Made by a program: the position numbers and the translations under genes
Notes under the pieces: generated by a model
What the model was told of the DNA's origin: nothing
Database searches by the model: none
The model's input: only the letters and a program-made list of their open reading frames with translations
NCBI GenBank assembly: GCA_045837725.1
Contig: JBEWZL010000163.1
Coordinates: 372,001 to 436,000, forward strand
Source: Vermamoeba vermiformis
Lineage: Eukaryota > Tubulinea > Echinamoebida
Length of the DNA: 64,000 nt
Direction: 5' to 3'
In this document: in pieces, positions 21,894 through 34,400 of the stretch
How positions within the stretch are numbered: the first letter of the stretch is position 1
Layout of the letters: each line of letters starts with the position of its first letter

Positions 21894-23174
21894 TTATTCA
21901 CTCGGTGAATAATTATTGATAACACTATCATACATCGAGGTTAAATATTCGAACCGGTGCAGAAACTGCTGCTCGTTACAGTTGTCCAACAACAGCCAAT
22001 TCACGAGCATGTCGTACTCTTGATCTTGATTTACTTCAGAAAACACATATCCGAACATCTCCGATTCTGGTGGCGCATAGACTTGGTACCGGTTCGGATC
22101 CGGGTGGTAAGTGTCAACGTGAGTGTCATAGTTGACATGTACATTTTGATGTTGTGAGGCACTGTAATTGGTATATACTTGATGGTTTGTATTATAGGTG
22201 CCGTTGTTACTATACATGTTTGTATTATAGGTGCCGTTGTTACTATACATGTATGCATAAGGAAGATTTGCATTCGGAGCAATCGGAGGACAGGCCTGTC
22301 AAAGAGTACGTCTCAGTGAGATGAGTTTGGTGATTTCTACGCAACTAACTTACGTGATAGGTATTATCTACATAAGAAGGATTTGATTGCATATACATGT
22401 TACCATCTTGAGGAGAAGGATCGTTTGAGAACTCACTGGGGTTCGAATCCGGGGTGGAAACCTCGGATGTACTTTCCGAAGAGTATCTAATACGCTTTAA
22501 GGGACTCTCGCCTTCACATTCTGTGCTAGCAGAGCGTTTCAGGCCTCTCTCCTGGTCTTTAGGCTTGATTCGTTCGAGCTGGCTACGTAACTCATTAATG
22601 AAAGGCTCGCTTCCAACTTCGTGGAGCAATATTGCTGTAGCATCGAATTCTTCGTGGTAATAGACAATCATAGGACTAGTTCTTTTCCTGCTTTTGTAGT
22701 ATTTTTGAACGACGCTGGTAGATCTTTTCATCGCCGCGTAAAATGGGTCTATCTCCGCTTCTTTACTGTCTGATTTCGCTCCTTTAGGACTTTGCCCCGC
22801 TATTACCCAAATAAGAAGGTATGCCGCAAAAACTTGTCCTCTAGTCATGCAAATATCAGACCTAATAGGCAGATCGTTAGAAAGAATCCAAAGGAAAAAA
22901 CTCCTCTACATTTAAAAGAAAAATGTTTAATTATTTACAATACTTACAAATTTGTATATCCAAGACAACAGGCTATTAAGGCAAAAATGCTTTTCCGATC
23001 TTCAAAAATTTTGTGCGATCTAATAATGTCGAGTATCTTTGGCAACGCTTCAACCATCTTCCTCCAAGCCACTGGATCGACCGATTTGCTTGTAGTGCTG
23101 TAGATATTTGCTATCTCATTCTCCGCTAAAATTAATCTCTCCTCCGGGGAGCGCTCCGAAAAATTGGGCTCCAT
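21894..23174 (-). CDS. Unknown protein A of a three-gene family; nuclear-looking
   Basis: Unrecognised. It starts MEPNFSERSPEERLILAENE. The N-terminal half looks helical (WRKMVEALPKILDIIRSHK, RKSIFALIACCLGYTNL, MTRGQVFAAYLLIWVIAG) and a second block has VQKYYKSRKRTSPMIVYYHEE and EPFINELRSQLERIKPK. A basic segment (GLKRSASTECEGESPLKRI) resembles a nuclear-localisation signal. The rest is Ser/Asn/Tyr-rich and disordered, including a 33-bp exact tandem repeat. Three exons are supported: the first ends at about 22950, the second begins after TATTAG near 22862, and a short intron lies near 22300-22355. The pattern of blocks recurs in the two genes immediately upstream on the same strand (23.4-24.6 kb and 25.2-26.7 kb), suggesting tandem duplication followed by strong divergence. 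Confidence 0.7.
22185..22250 (-). repeat. 33-bp exact tandem duplication in coding sequence
   Basis: Two identical 33-bp units (22185-22217 and 22218-22250) encode MYSNNGTYNTN twice. The exact identity and in-frame length indicate a recent slippage or unequal-crossover event in the disordered C-terminal part of protein A. Confidence 0.9.
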
Positions 23175-23426
23175 TCCTTATTGCTTTACTCACATGATGA
23201 GGAATTGCTAATGCGGTCATATTCGTTTTTATTATATTTGATGTGCTGCACCATACTAGAATTCATTTTGAAGTGCGAGTGTGAATCGCAAAACAAAAAG
23301 TGAGTCAGCCACGTGACTTTGAAGAATTGAAAACAGTGTTATTTTTTCCAATCAAGTCATTTATTTGACATAAATTCGTTACATAATACCATATATCGAT
23401 ATAGAAGGAAGTCTCCATGATTGGAA

Positions 23427-24617
23427 TTATTGTTTGCGTTCGAACAAAGTTTTCGGATCGCGGCCACTTTGCTGCATAGCGATTATCCGATCTCGCATTG
23501 GTATAAGAGTATTAATCATCTTTAATAGCACCATAGGATCGTTACGCGCCTTCTCTTCAATCATTTGCCAAACATGTTCTGGTACTCCAGTCTCTCGTTC
23601 GATCTTCGTCATTGGCACGAAATTATGTGCCTGATTATGAATAGATACCATTTGATTATATGGATTATTCATATTAGGTGGATAGGGTACTGGTTGAACT
23701 CCCCGAGGCACGTTTTGAGACCACATCTGCTGCAGAGGATTGGCGGGTTGGTAGTTCTGACTTGATTCATATACAACTCCATCCATTTGACTTCTTTGAC
23801 TCATTTGAACATCTTCCTCGGACATTTCAAGAGATTGGATGACGTCTAACTTTGTCTTCGATTTTTTAGCAGCTGGATCTGCAGCTTTATTTCCTCGAAC
23901 GAGAGGCCTAGTCGCAGGCGTCAATTTAATTAGCATCTGACTGAACTTTTCTTGATCAAATTTTACAACACAATCGCCAATGACTGGATTTTCCAAAGTC
24001 CATACTTCAGTTTCTTTATAATGCTTAATTAGGAAGTACTTGCTAAGACAATCGAACACCTTATCAATGCGCTCGTTTAACTGCCATAGAATATCAGTAT
24101 TTCCTGCGCGAGAGAAAGAAAACCAACGTCAATATGAAAAATCTAAAGAATTCAACTTACGTGGCTGTTTAGGCGTTTCAGGCTTGCCGTGGCTTCCTTT
24201 ATTACTTTTAATACGTATACATGCTATAGCGCCTAAAATAGTGCAGAAATATTCATTTGTAACCGAAATAAATCCAGGGCTGCATTTCAGATGTATCGTT
24301 AGTAATGTTATTATAGGGCTCTGTAGGCGTTCGTACCTATCTTGTGGCACTGTCTTAGCTATAGCGAATAAAAACAAGCCTTTATCGCTCAAAAAGTCCT
24401 TGTTGCTCTCAGTGGCTTCCTTCTCCAAGTAACGAAACAGATCTTCGTTCGTTTCCAGGATAGTCATGCTAATGTACGCCACGTAGTTGCTATCGGTCTT
24501 CTTAGGCATTGTAAAGCTCTTGTAACGCGGATGATTTTTCTCGAGGAGCAAAATGAAGTCGAATCCAAGGCGATCCGGAAGCTTTTCTGTCGTACTAAAG
24601 TTGGTGATAGAAGCCAT
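23427..24617 (-). CDS. Unknown protein B of the three-gene family
   Basis: Unrecognised. Two main exons: 24617 to about 24160, then about 24105 to 23427, joined across a short intron. It starts MASITNFSTTEKLPDRLGFD. The N-terminal half is helical (ILETNEDLFRYLEKEATESN, DKGLFLFAIAKTVPQDRYER, SVTNEYFCTILGAIACIRIK). A second block holds LNERIDKVFDCLSKYFLIKH and FDQEKFSQMLIKLTPATRP, followed by a basic KKSKTK patch. The C-terminal half is Gln/Asn/Pro/Met-rich and ends with a helical segment (VPEHVWQMIEEKARNDPMVL) before ERKQ. The DKGxF, (S/T)(R/N)...ILGxIA and SKYF blocks line up in order with genes A and C. Likely nuclear or scaffold protein; function unknown. Confidence 0.72.
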
Positions 24618-25208
24618 AGTAATAGAGCGATGTCAATGTCGGAACAATGATGATAAAAAATGCAGAATAGAGTTTTATGCTTGCGTCCTCCGAGTGATTC
24701 TATTCTAAAAGAATAGAAAGTTTCGGTCGAAAAGAAAAGACTCACAAATCACGTGCAAGCAGAAGAAGAGACTTTCCTTGCGAATAAATTCATTCAAGTA
24801 ATATGCCACCCTATTATCGCATAGTGGCTTAAGAATTTGTTTCGCCGTAAGTTCAGGAAAGAATTCCTAAACTCTCGCGCATTCGAAATTGTTGAAATTA
24901 GAATAAACCAGCATGCTATTTAATTATGCCATTCTCTTGAGTGCAGGTCTTTGATAGGAGTCAAAACGTACCTTTGCACGGATGCGATCGGCCCGATCTT
25001 GGTCAGAAATGAAACCCTACAAACGCAACGGACGATCCTAGGATGCCTGTTTAGTGCTTGCTACTATCGAATTATAATGCTACCTACGTGGCTTGAGGGC
25101 TTCTGCTTGGAATGTCGGATCCTAAGTGTCGAAGCTACACTCAGGCTATTCTTAATGCTTATTTTTATTTACAATCAAATTTCCTATTTACAATATTCTC
25201 GTGTTAAA
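24618..25208. other. Intergenic region between family genes B and C
   Basis: About 590 bp upstream of gene B and downstream of gene C. It holds the presumed promoter of B. A plus-strand frame of 98 codons at 24951-25247 has no recognisable features and overlaps the 3' end of gene C, so I do not call it. Confidence 0.35.
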
Positions 25209-26742
25209 TTAACCCGAGGTATTAGGGTGAGCATTGTAGCCCGCTGAGTTCAGGAACCCAGTTTGCGGAAACGCAACCGGCATCTGGTGAGCATTTCCCG
25301 AATGAGCGTTAAAGTTAACGTCTTGATGTTGGAGCTCCATGACATTGTCGCTCATCATCATGAGGTCCGTTTGCGAAACGAATTCTTGGTTTTGAACGTA
25401 TGCGTTGTGCACATCCAAGTACTTTCTGCCGGTTGACTTCTCGAAAATGTCGATAAGTTTCTTAATGGTGTGATAGAGATAGTCCGGTTCATTGTCGTTG
25501 AATGTTGCATATGCGCTCGGGACTCCTTGATTAGCGAAGTTGTGGAAGGCTTGACCGACCGGTTGGATCTGCTGGAAGTTGCGCTCAGGCACGAAGTCAG
25601 TAGTAGCGTATTGAGCCATCTGATAGTCTTGATCATAAGAAGGTGTCGGGTACTGTTGAGACGTTGCCAAGTTGCCGTTGTTGACCACTGCTGGTTCCGT
25701 GGGAATCTCCCGGAAGTGTTGATTTTCCGCGCTTGCCAAATGTGGTGCGGTTAACCTTGGACTCACCGGAGTTTGAGTGATCGTCTTTCTTCTCTTAGTT
25801 CGTGTCGATCGGCTCTTTGACTTGCCTTGCGCACACTTGGTTGGGGTCGGCTTGGTCTTCGTGGTGATTTTCGGCATCAAGTTGCAGAACACGGTGGGGT
25901 CGGTGTAGTCCTGACCTGTTAGCAACTTGTTGTAGTAGAAGAAGTGGTCACTGCCGGCATCAAACTCTGCAGTGAAGTACTTGTTCAAGTTGTCTTTGAT
26001 GAGCGAGATCTCGTGGCGGATCTCCTCAACTAAATTCTCCGAATTAGGGTCGCAACGGTTCATAATGCAATCAGTAGTGAAGGGTTGCGGCGAATCTAAA
26101 GTTAAGTAATAAATTATTGAGTTGTTCCGTTTGGCTATTTTTAGACACTTTCGGGTCAAACTGCGCTACCAAAACACAATAACTTCGCAGAAAAAACAAT
26201 ATATTCACCAATTCATTAATATTCATTCTTACCATAAGAACTTTGCTCGCTTGCACTGCAAGTTTCAACCGGATCTGCCGTCGGTTCGGAAGATCTTCCT
26301 TCCTTGTCCGGGCGATAGAGAGCCATCAGGAACAAAATCGTAATCAGCTCTTGACGCGATAGTTCGAGGTACCCATCACTATAAAATGCACAAGTAGGTT
26401 AATAAAGGTGAATTCTTTGCAAAAAAACTCTGGGAAAAGTTACGCCGCGTACCAGAGACTCGGGTCTGAAACTTCTATGTCTGCTTACCCTTTCTGCGGA
26501 CGAGCATGGGCACTCAAGCATACGAACCGGCCTTTGTCGGTATCGTAGCTTTTGTAGCTCTTATCTACTTGTGCTTGCGGGCTAGAGTAGCTCAAACATA
26601 GGTGGACGACCGGATCAAGCGTGGCCACGAGGTCCTTGTCAACTTGCTTGAGCTCGTTGCCAAAGAGATCTTCTTGACATACTTCGAGAAAGGACAAAGA
26701 ATCACGAGGGCGCTGGGTGTAGAAGGGAGGACTGGCTGACAT
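25209..26742 (-). CDS. Unknown protein C of the three-gene family; nuclear-looking, Gln/Asn-rich tail
   Basis: Unrecognised. It starts MSASPPFYTQRPRDSLSFLE. Exon 1 ends near 26488 after DTDKGRFVCLSAHARPQKG. A middle exon near 26240-26390 has ELSRQELITILFLMALYRPD. The long last exon begins near 26098 with DSPQPFTTDCIMNRCD. It holds EEIRHEISLIKDNLNKYFTA and DYTDPTVFCNLMPKITTKTK, a strongly basic nuclear-signal-like stretch (KSKSRSTRTKRRKT), and a Gln/Asn/Ala-rich region. A short helical block (DYLYHTIKKLIDIFEKSTGR) and a Met/Asn/His-rich end follow. The DKGxF, SRxxLxxxLxLMA and KYF blocks recur in genes A and B. Layout suggests a chromatin- or transcription-related protein, but no known DNA-binding domain is visible. 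Confidence 0.72.
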
Positions 26743-27751
26743 CTTGGTATACGTTAATGAGATCTTGCGTTGGTTGATTCTATTCTGCTGTGTGCTGTTC
26801 GACGCGTTGTGGGAATAAAACTGAATGGAATGGTCGCGCCGAATGACTTTTTTATCGTCCCCGTGTCATTCTATTCTTCTTGACACGTTTGGGAGTTAAG
26901 TGTCAACGAATCACAAAGTTAGGAATAGTGGTTACACAAAGTCCTTAACAATGTGAATAGGCACATAGTTCCTAGTGATACTTATGAATATGATTTTAAT
27001 AATATCGTGGCGGATAGTTATTAGTTGAGGCCTCAATCGGTTGCACTTACCAGGAATCACGCGTATTCTCCAACAAAAAACCGGAAATCACCCGAAATGA
27101 ATTCCTTAAAGGGAAAGTGCGTGCAGAGAATTGTCAAATTGCCCACAAATTCATTCAGCAGCGTTATGTACAAAGATCCGCATCCGGATGCTCAACTGCT
27201 AAATAAATCGCATTAGTTCCAAGTAAAATATGATTAAGGAAGGTAAAAATAGTATACTTTGAATGACGCGAGTGGTAGCTGAAACAGCTCGTCGAGAGGA
27301 TAATATTTGATTTTCTGTAAATAAATGCAGAATTTATTGCGCTTCAGCGACGGAATATTGAAAAAGAAACAGAATCTTTTTATAATAATGATTGCACGGA
27401 CAAAGATGGAAGCTTGTACAAAATTAGAAAGCAGAATTAAGCATTCTGCGGATTAATCGCCAAAACGCTTCACTTACGTTTAAACACTGCATGGTAAGGG
27501 AGTGCGTTATCATGTACCTATTAAACGAGACATGGGGCCTTAACTTTGGAAATTGGGATAGATTTTGGTTGTTGTGTTCGATCCTGTACTTTACAAAATT
27601 AGCACTACCAACCTCCGAGGGAAACGACGTTAGCTGGATTTACTTTAGTTCATATTTCGATTTTAATGCTACATTTATTTGATTTACATACTAATAAGAA
27701 TTAGATACAATTATTGCGGACAGATCTCCGGTAAAGTTTACCCGAAGTAAA
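26743..27751. other. Intergenic region, about 1 kb, no gene supported
   Basis: Lies between the start of family gene C and the 3' end of the first Cys-rich gene. Contains TTGACACG...GTGTCAA words near 26880-26910 and two plus-strand frames of about 63 codons (27025-27216, 27491-27682) without family features. I see no RNA gene. Confidence 0.4.
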
Positions 27752-28113
27752 TTACTTGAAGCCCTTTTTGGAGCCACAAGTGCAAGAAGGACGACCAGGC
27801 ATCATATTGTTGATCGCGTTGGTGCAGCTGGTGCAGATCTTGACAGCACAGCCCTTGTCCTTGCAAGTTTTCTGTTTGAAAAGAAAGCCGTTAGCAATCG
27901 GATCCCAAGGATTAACACTAAAATGATCGCTCAATATGACTACGATCAATAACAACAATCGATCGATAATCACGAGCATCAAACGTGATTTTAAATTAAC
28001 GGTAATTATTTTTTAATTTTGTAAAACAGGCCATGTGGCCCTCAATGATTAATAATGGTACTTACGCTGTAAACGTTGGAAGCGCTCTTTCCGCAAAGTG
28101 AACAGTTGGGCAT
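27752..28113 (-). CDS. 55-residue Cys-rich protein, copy 1 (metallothionein- or zinc-binding-like)
   Basis: Two exons split after codon 16 (acceptor TTTCAAACAG). The protein starts MPNCSLCGKSASNVYS and ends SCTCGSKKGFK. It has eight Cys at positions 4, 7, 19, 24, 29, 32, 46 and 48: CxxC, CxxxxC, CxxC and CxC. This fits a two-site zinc or other metal-binding miniprotein, or a small metallothionein; no named family is certain. A near-identical inverted copy lies at 35567-35809, differing at residues 13, 35 and 36. The intron here is about 200 nt, longer than its copy, and contains the hairpin ATCACG(loop)CGTGAT in the opposite orientation relative to the gene. The promoter shares a TATA-like CATAAAAG and CCAGGGC repeats with the other copy. 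Confidence 0.82.
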
Positions 28114-28861
28114 TGTGTTTGATGTTGTTGATGAGTTGGTGTTGGTTGATGAAAATGATTACAACTGAACTCGCTTTTATGCTCGTCGGTGGCCCTGGTC
28201 AGCCCTGGTTATTGAATGGATCATTGGTGGTTGTGGACCCTGATAGAGTGCGTTTAGCCAATGAGACACCAAGGAAAAAATCTCGGTCGCGTTCTCGTCC
28301 GGTCGTTGTCCCATTGGAATTCGAGATTTTGTAATGGACACATTGACTCAATTACCTACAATTGTTGCTTTGCACGAAGAAGCACAGAGGCGAAAATAAC
28401 TGTGAGTAGAAGTAGACGATCTACGTCGTCGTGTCTCTTAGATCTGTTGACCAAGATCTCGGGCATCCAACAGCCATTCCTCGCGTAATTACTTCTAAAT
28501 TATGTTAATAATAATCCATACATTATTATCGTGAAATTGATTTGGACGTTGTTGTGTCAGCGTAATCCAGGATGCCGCCAAAAAAACATGCGAGCTGTTT
28601 TATAACAAATTCTAATTTAATTAAATTCATAAAATTTGTTATAAATATTCACGTATCTTAAAGCAAATCAAATTTGAAGGATTAGCCAGGAATTCAAATA
28701 TTAATATTTAGTGGTTATATTATACCTTGCGGCCACTTTAATCCATAAACTCAAGATTAAAGTTGCAAGTACCAGCTGATTACACAAGATTGCAAAATAA
28801 CCAAAAAAGATAAATTCCGAACGGAAGGCAGTTCAACCAGTACTTTTCATCAACCCAACAC
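28114..28861. promoter_or_regulatory. Divergent promoter region of Cys-rich copy 1 and the SBBP-like gene
   Basis: The first 150 bp match the promoter of Cys-rich copy 2 in inverted orientation: two CCAGGGC motifs (minus strand, 28192-28198 and 28202-28208), a TATA-like CATAAAAG (complement near 28173-28180) and a leader rich in CATCAACC. The remainder contains a plus-strand frame without family features and AT-rich DNA leading to the start at 28862. Confidence 0.55.
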
Positions 28862-31339
28862 ATGTGCAACACAAACACATCTCTTCTCGTGCTTTGCGCG
28901 CTCATAGCTAGTGTCATCACTACTACACAGGCAGATTATGGCTCCGTGGCATTCGCGACTTACCTTGGTGGATCAGGCGCAGATGACGCTCGCGCGGTCG
29001 TCTTTGCTAACGATGGCGATATCGTCGTAGGAGGTTACATTCCTACGCGCGACGGAGGTGTAGCGTCTACAGCAACTAACAAGCTGGCAGATGGCAATGG
29101 CTTTTTGATCAAGATCTCGCCATCCGATTGGAGCGTCAAGGTAAACGAACAACATCGTATACTAATACTTCAATAAAATATTACTAACTCGTTAATTTGA
29201 CTAGAAATTTGTTGGATTTTGCGAAGTTGAATCAAAAGGCATCGTTGTAAACCCATCAGACGGTAGTTACTTCGTTGCTTGCTCCGATAGAAGTAAGTAA
29301 AGCACAAATACGTTAATAGCGAGTAATTTCCTTAAATTTGACCGGTATTTTGGTAAATTTACCGCAACACGAAAAATCTTTCAAGATCCGGAGTACGTCT
29401 TCGTTTATTTTCTGGTTTTATGACTGCACCATATTATACCCTATTGTATCGTATACATGACGCTTTATCCACGTTTGTCAAAATTGATAGCGATGTACTA
29501 ACTTCAATTAGTCGTGCGTGTCGACAAAGATCTGAACTTCGTGATTGCAACGGCGACAAATGTGAACTGCTTCGGTCCTATCGACTATGTCAACGATAAC
29601 GGACGTGTAGATGTCGTTGTCATCCATCCGACCAACAGAGTGTCCCGATACAATGGCACGGATCTCATTCGAGTCTGGAGCACTCCGACAGGAAAATCAA
29701 ATCTTGCAGGTATGAAGTAACATCATTACATCGTCATACTAACGAGCGGAGCGGATGTACCCTTCGGATACTGACACGTGCGTTTTTTTTAGCCTTGGCT
29801 GTTGACAAACAAACTAACTACATCTACGCCGGTGGCTATCAGAACACCAACACAGGCTTCGAGCCATACAAGTAAGATCTTGTCATGCTTGCCGAGTTTG
29901 ACTTAGATTGACGTGTTCATTGCCACAGGTCTCCTTACATCTACCGTTACAACTCTGCTGATGGCTCTCGTGACACCAACTGGAAGATGTATGATTGGTC
30001 TGGCCCTGAGGTAAGTTAGCAAGCACTATGTCGTGACATATCACTAACGCGTAGTAGGTTCGAGATTGCGGTGGCACTTGTGCTGATAGGAACTTGCAAG
30101 CGGACACTGACGTGCAACAACTCCGCTACGACAGCACGAGTGGCAGAATGTGGCTCGGCATTGTACGTACACTTACACTACGTTGCAAATGAACCTTATC
30201 TTATTCGTTAATAGGGTACCGATGGCGGCAACACAGTTATCACCAAAAGCACGAGCTCGCTCACTACACCTCAAGCAGCGCTTGATGGATCGTGCTACGC
30301 GAGTGCGTGCTTCGGATACAAAGGTGCCAAGAGCCCTGGTGCCTTTGCGAAGATCAAGTCTGACTACTCGGATCTGGATGTGGCCTCATTCGTCGTTCCT
30401 TATTTGGGCATTAGCTCGTGTACTACGTGCAACACAACAGTAAGTTGAATATAGATTTGTGACTTACATCTAACGACTTGGTAGTTGAAGCGAAATTATC
30501 CAGTGTGCAAGTGTCACAGCACTCCTGACGGCCCAAATTCAATGGTTATTGACGGTGCTTTTGATTTCACATTGAACAATGAAGATCTTGTGATTGCTTA
30601 CGGCCCTTCGTACTCGCGAGCCCCCGAAACTTTGAACGCTTGGTACTTCAACTCAGCGTAAGTTATAACATTCAATTGTATACAAGTCGATTGTTAATGT
30701 TGGCTATTAGCTATGCTGGCGGAATCAATTGGATTGGAATCTTCGATAAAAATCTGGAAGGTCTCAAGATGAGCACGTTGCTTCAAGGCACCAAATCGGC
30801 CAATCACGCGGCAATAAGCAGTTCGCGTAAGTGACAGCAATTTGCATTGTAATTGCACCAGCTAATCACCATATAGTATTGTTCGTCACCGTTGGCACGA
30901 CCCAAGTTCCATCAGCCCCCTCAAACAGCAATGTTGACGCGCTGGTAAGTCAAGGCTTTTGTTACGGGTCGATTGAATTAATTAATTCCTTTACCAGGGA
31001 AATCAATTCCTCAATAACCTGCCTGTCGCTAATGCCGTGCAAAGTGACTTCGGAGGAGGCTCCGGCGACGGTTACATTTACGTTCATTGCTTGAAGTACG
31101 GATCAGAAGTGCCTAGTTTCTAAGATGTTAATATTAATTATTTCTATAACAGCCCTAGCGGTCAATGTGGTTCAGTAGTCGCACCTCCTTACAACCCAAA
31201 CAATCCGGGCCAATCGAATCCAAACACGAACACGCCCGGCAGCACCAACGCTCCTGGTAAATCCCAAACAAGCAATGCACTCTCGTTAGGCGCTTCAATC
31301 AGTTTCATTGCTATTTCGTTGTGCCAATTAATCTTGTAG
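28862..31339 (+). CDS. Secreted, GPI-anchored SBBP-like beta-propeller protein
   Basis: Starts with a signal peptide (MCNTNTSLLVLCALIASVIT) followed by TQADYGSVAFATYLGGSGADDARAV, a close match to SBBP-type propeller repeats (YLGGxGxDxAxAV). Further blades are visible as LAVDKQTNYIYAGGYQ, DVQQLRYDSTSGRMWLG and GGINWIGIFDKN. It carries many paired Cys (CTTCNTTLKRNYPVCKC). The C terminus is a Pro/Asn/Ser/Thr linker (PNNPGQSNPNTNTPGSTNAP), then a hydrophobic GPI-attachment signal (LSLGASISFIAISLCQLIL). About ten exons are joined by short introns. The mature protein would sit on the outer cell surface; propellers of this type usually bind partners or sugars. It resembles, in layout only, the GPI-type gene at 50990-52709. 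Confidence 0.8.
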
Positions 31340-31451
31340 GTGCTATAAATAAAATTAAGTGGAAACATGTCACCTAGGTGGACTGGCATTGGGACGGTAA
31401 AAAAACACGGCGATATACTGCGTTTTTTATTATTCTTACCACAAACCGTCA

Positions 31452-34400
31452 ATGGCTAGCATAGACTTGATAGAGGACGTTTGGCGCCAAATATTTTGTA
31501 TTTTCCCTTCCGCTCAAAGAGCACCACTAGCACAAGTAAGTTCCAAAATGCTCAATCATTTTTAATGAAGCTCAAGAAAGCTTTAGATTATACTGGCCGT
31601 TGATAATTAATTTTCAACCATTTTATTCTTGTAATTTATAAAATAATTATAATTAGGTATGCAAGCGATGGAAATATATAATCCTGCATCCAAACTCATG
31701 GAGATCAATCGAGTATATTCGAAAGAATGGATCGGTGGTACTCGCGGCTGCTCATTTAATTGGAAAGACTAGATCTTTCTTCAATTTCTTGAGCAAATAT
31801 TGCACTGCCGCTGAAGATCTTGTTGTACATACAGACATTGAACATTCTTGTGCAGACTTTCTGGATCGAATCTTTCAGATTCGAACGTTACGCAGAGTTA
31901 GCCTTGATATTAGCCCGTACGGCTTGACTTCGTTATGTCTTAGCAAACCAGCGCTGTGTAAAGACCTGGAGATATTGAACATAAAAGGTGGAGGCATTAT
32001 TGCAGGCTTCGAAGCAATTTGGTTGGTGAGTCCAGATTTGGGTCCGAAATCTGAACATAACGTTGAACTCAATATTACTATCACTTCTAGGAGCTCACGA
32101 ACCTCAAAGAACTCTACCTTGATTATTTTTGCGACTTGGCGAAGCCTCTTACCGCGCTCAAAAAACTGCAGTGATTCGGAGAAGGTCCTTTAACAGCAAT
32201 TGAACGGGCGATACGAGAGTCTGATACAAATGTTAAGCTTGTAATATTGACGCCTAGGGGCTCGCAATTGGGCCAAACTCACATTTATGAGCCAATGCAG
32301 ATCAACAACACTTTGCTCGTGTGGCATAATACCTTTACCGTAGATCTTCTGATTTCTAAAAATATACGCCTTATAGAGCTTCTTTTGGATACTAGCGAAG
32401 CTGAAGGCATAATCAACGTCCTTGCAGCATATGGGGATTTTTCAGACGAGGAGTTGGTTCGTATTGTTAAGGATCACAAGCTTTCAGTGAACACAGTGTA
32501 AGGATGTTAATATTTGAATATTATATTCAGCTTTAACACAGATTTAATAGGGTCGATGAATCCTTCTCGCACTTCAGACCAAACCTTTTTAATCGAAGAC
32601 CGCGGGTAAGAAATTAAAATTGTCTTTTCATGATTTAATCGATAAATATAACATAATCAGGACTACCCTTTAAAAACAGCGGTGGTTTGTGACTCATCAG
32701 TGCTAAGGATTGCAACATTGATCATGCTCGGAGCAGATCCGAACTCCCCACTTCACGATGACTCGCCGCTCTGTGGCGCAAGTGTTGCTCGAGCATGGGG
32801 CAAACATCAATGCCCAAGACGAGCTGGGAATAACGCCATTGATGGCTTGGTTCTACGGATACAACTACCACGGCGAAGGCGTACAATTAAAAACTTTTTA
32901 CGACAATACAAAGTCATTGCTTCGACACAAAGGCATTGACTTCACCCTAACTGACAAGGTACGGTACATTGATTTTTCACTTGACGGTCGAACGTAACAA
33001 CCTAATTCTCAGAATTTCAATCGATCTGTCGTCCACTTAATGGCTTGCTTTGCTCCGTGGAGTTTGTTAGACATTGTGCTGAAAGGAAAAGAATCTCACG
33101 ACCTGCTCGAGGCGAGGTATTCCAAGTTGCTACGTACTTTGTATTAATACTAATGATATGCTATATAGAGATGTCGATGGCCTTACTCCACTACATCATG
33201 CAGCCATGTTCTGCAACTACGATATGATCTCATATCTGATCAAGAACGGTGCAAATGTCAATGCTCAGAGCTACTCGTTGAAACTGACACGTGAGTCTAC
33301 GGCATTCTATCGATTACTTAATGTTACTAATGGTATTACTATAGCGTTGATGATATTCTTTGCTATACACCAGCACAATCAATCGTCTCATATTCATTGG
33401 CTCGAGCATTGCAACACGATGATGTTGGGCAGATTTATCGACACAGATATTTCAAAGTTAGTATATACTAGCTATTATTTAGCATTATTATTAACGAATA
33501 TTAATTTTAAGCACCAAAAATTCTTCGAAGTATTGTACGTTCCAGGAGCCTGGTTGGATCGCACAATTTAGAAAATCAAAGCAATCTTCTTTTGCGCCGT
33601 AAGAGACGGAATATACTGGCAAATACTACTATGGATATTAACAAGCATGTTATAGTCTGATCAATCTATTTTCGAGGGACGCATCTTGGACAATGTTATC
33701 AACCGACAACGCGGATCTGACACTGAGCGATCGATTTGGAAACACCTTGCTACATTCGGTATGTATTAGCGGATAGTAATCAATGAATATATGTTAACGC
33801 AAAATTAGTTTATTAAAAGTCAATATTGGAAAACGAAGCCGATAGCAGATCTGGCCAGATCTACTTTCGGCAAATTAGATTCCTTGTGGAACCATCGCAA
33901 TGCTAAAGGCGAGACACCGTTTCACTTGTAAGCTCGGCTTGATGACATTGTATGAATATAAGACCTAATACTGTTATTCAAAGGCTTCTCCGGGTTTATG
34001 AAGTCACTTGGCACAGCTTCCCGCAATTTGCCGAATTAATTAACAAACACAAGATCGATATACTTTTGGAGGATAACAAAGGCGTGTCTGCGCTAGAACT
34101 GTTATTAACAATGCCATCGTTATCGATTCCAGAAAAACTACAAGCGATGCACATTGCCAAAAAAGGCAAGTCTCCGCATATTTTTTCGGATAATATTTGA
34201 AGCTAACAATCACGTGGTGGGCATGCAGACTCCATTCAAGTGCCAAAATCTGTCCCTTCGCAGCACAAAAAATCTTCGCAAAAGTCATATTTGCACTCGG
34301 TGCTGCAAGCCCGCTCAGCGCAAATCAACCTCAATTTGGTGCAGTCAATAGTGACGCACTTTGAGAGCGAAATCAACGCACAAGACGATGATGGCAACAC

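Noticed and set aside
32172-32174. TGA in the F-box/ankyrin gene as a selenocysteine codon
   Set aside because: The codon lies in an LRR-like linker rather than a redox motif, I see no SECIS-like stem-loop after the stop, and a second interruption in the same gene makes simple decay or error more likely.
34267-34290. Frame change in the ankyrin gene near 34200
   Set aside because: It is explained by an ordinary intron after HIAKKG; the downstream frame is reached by a GT-AG splice.
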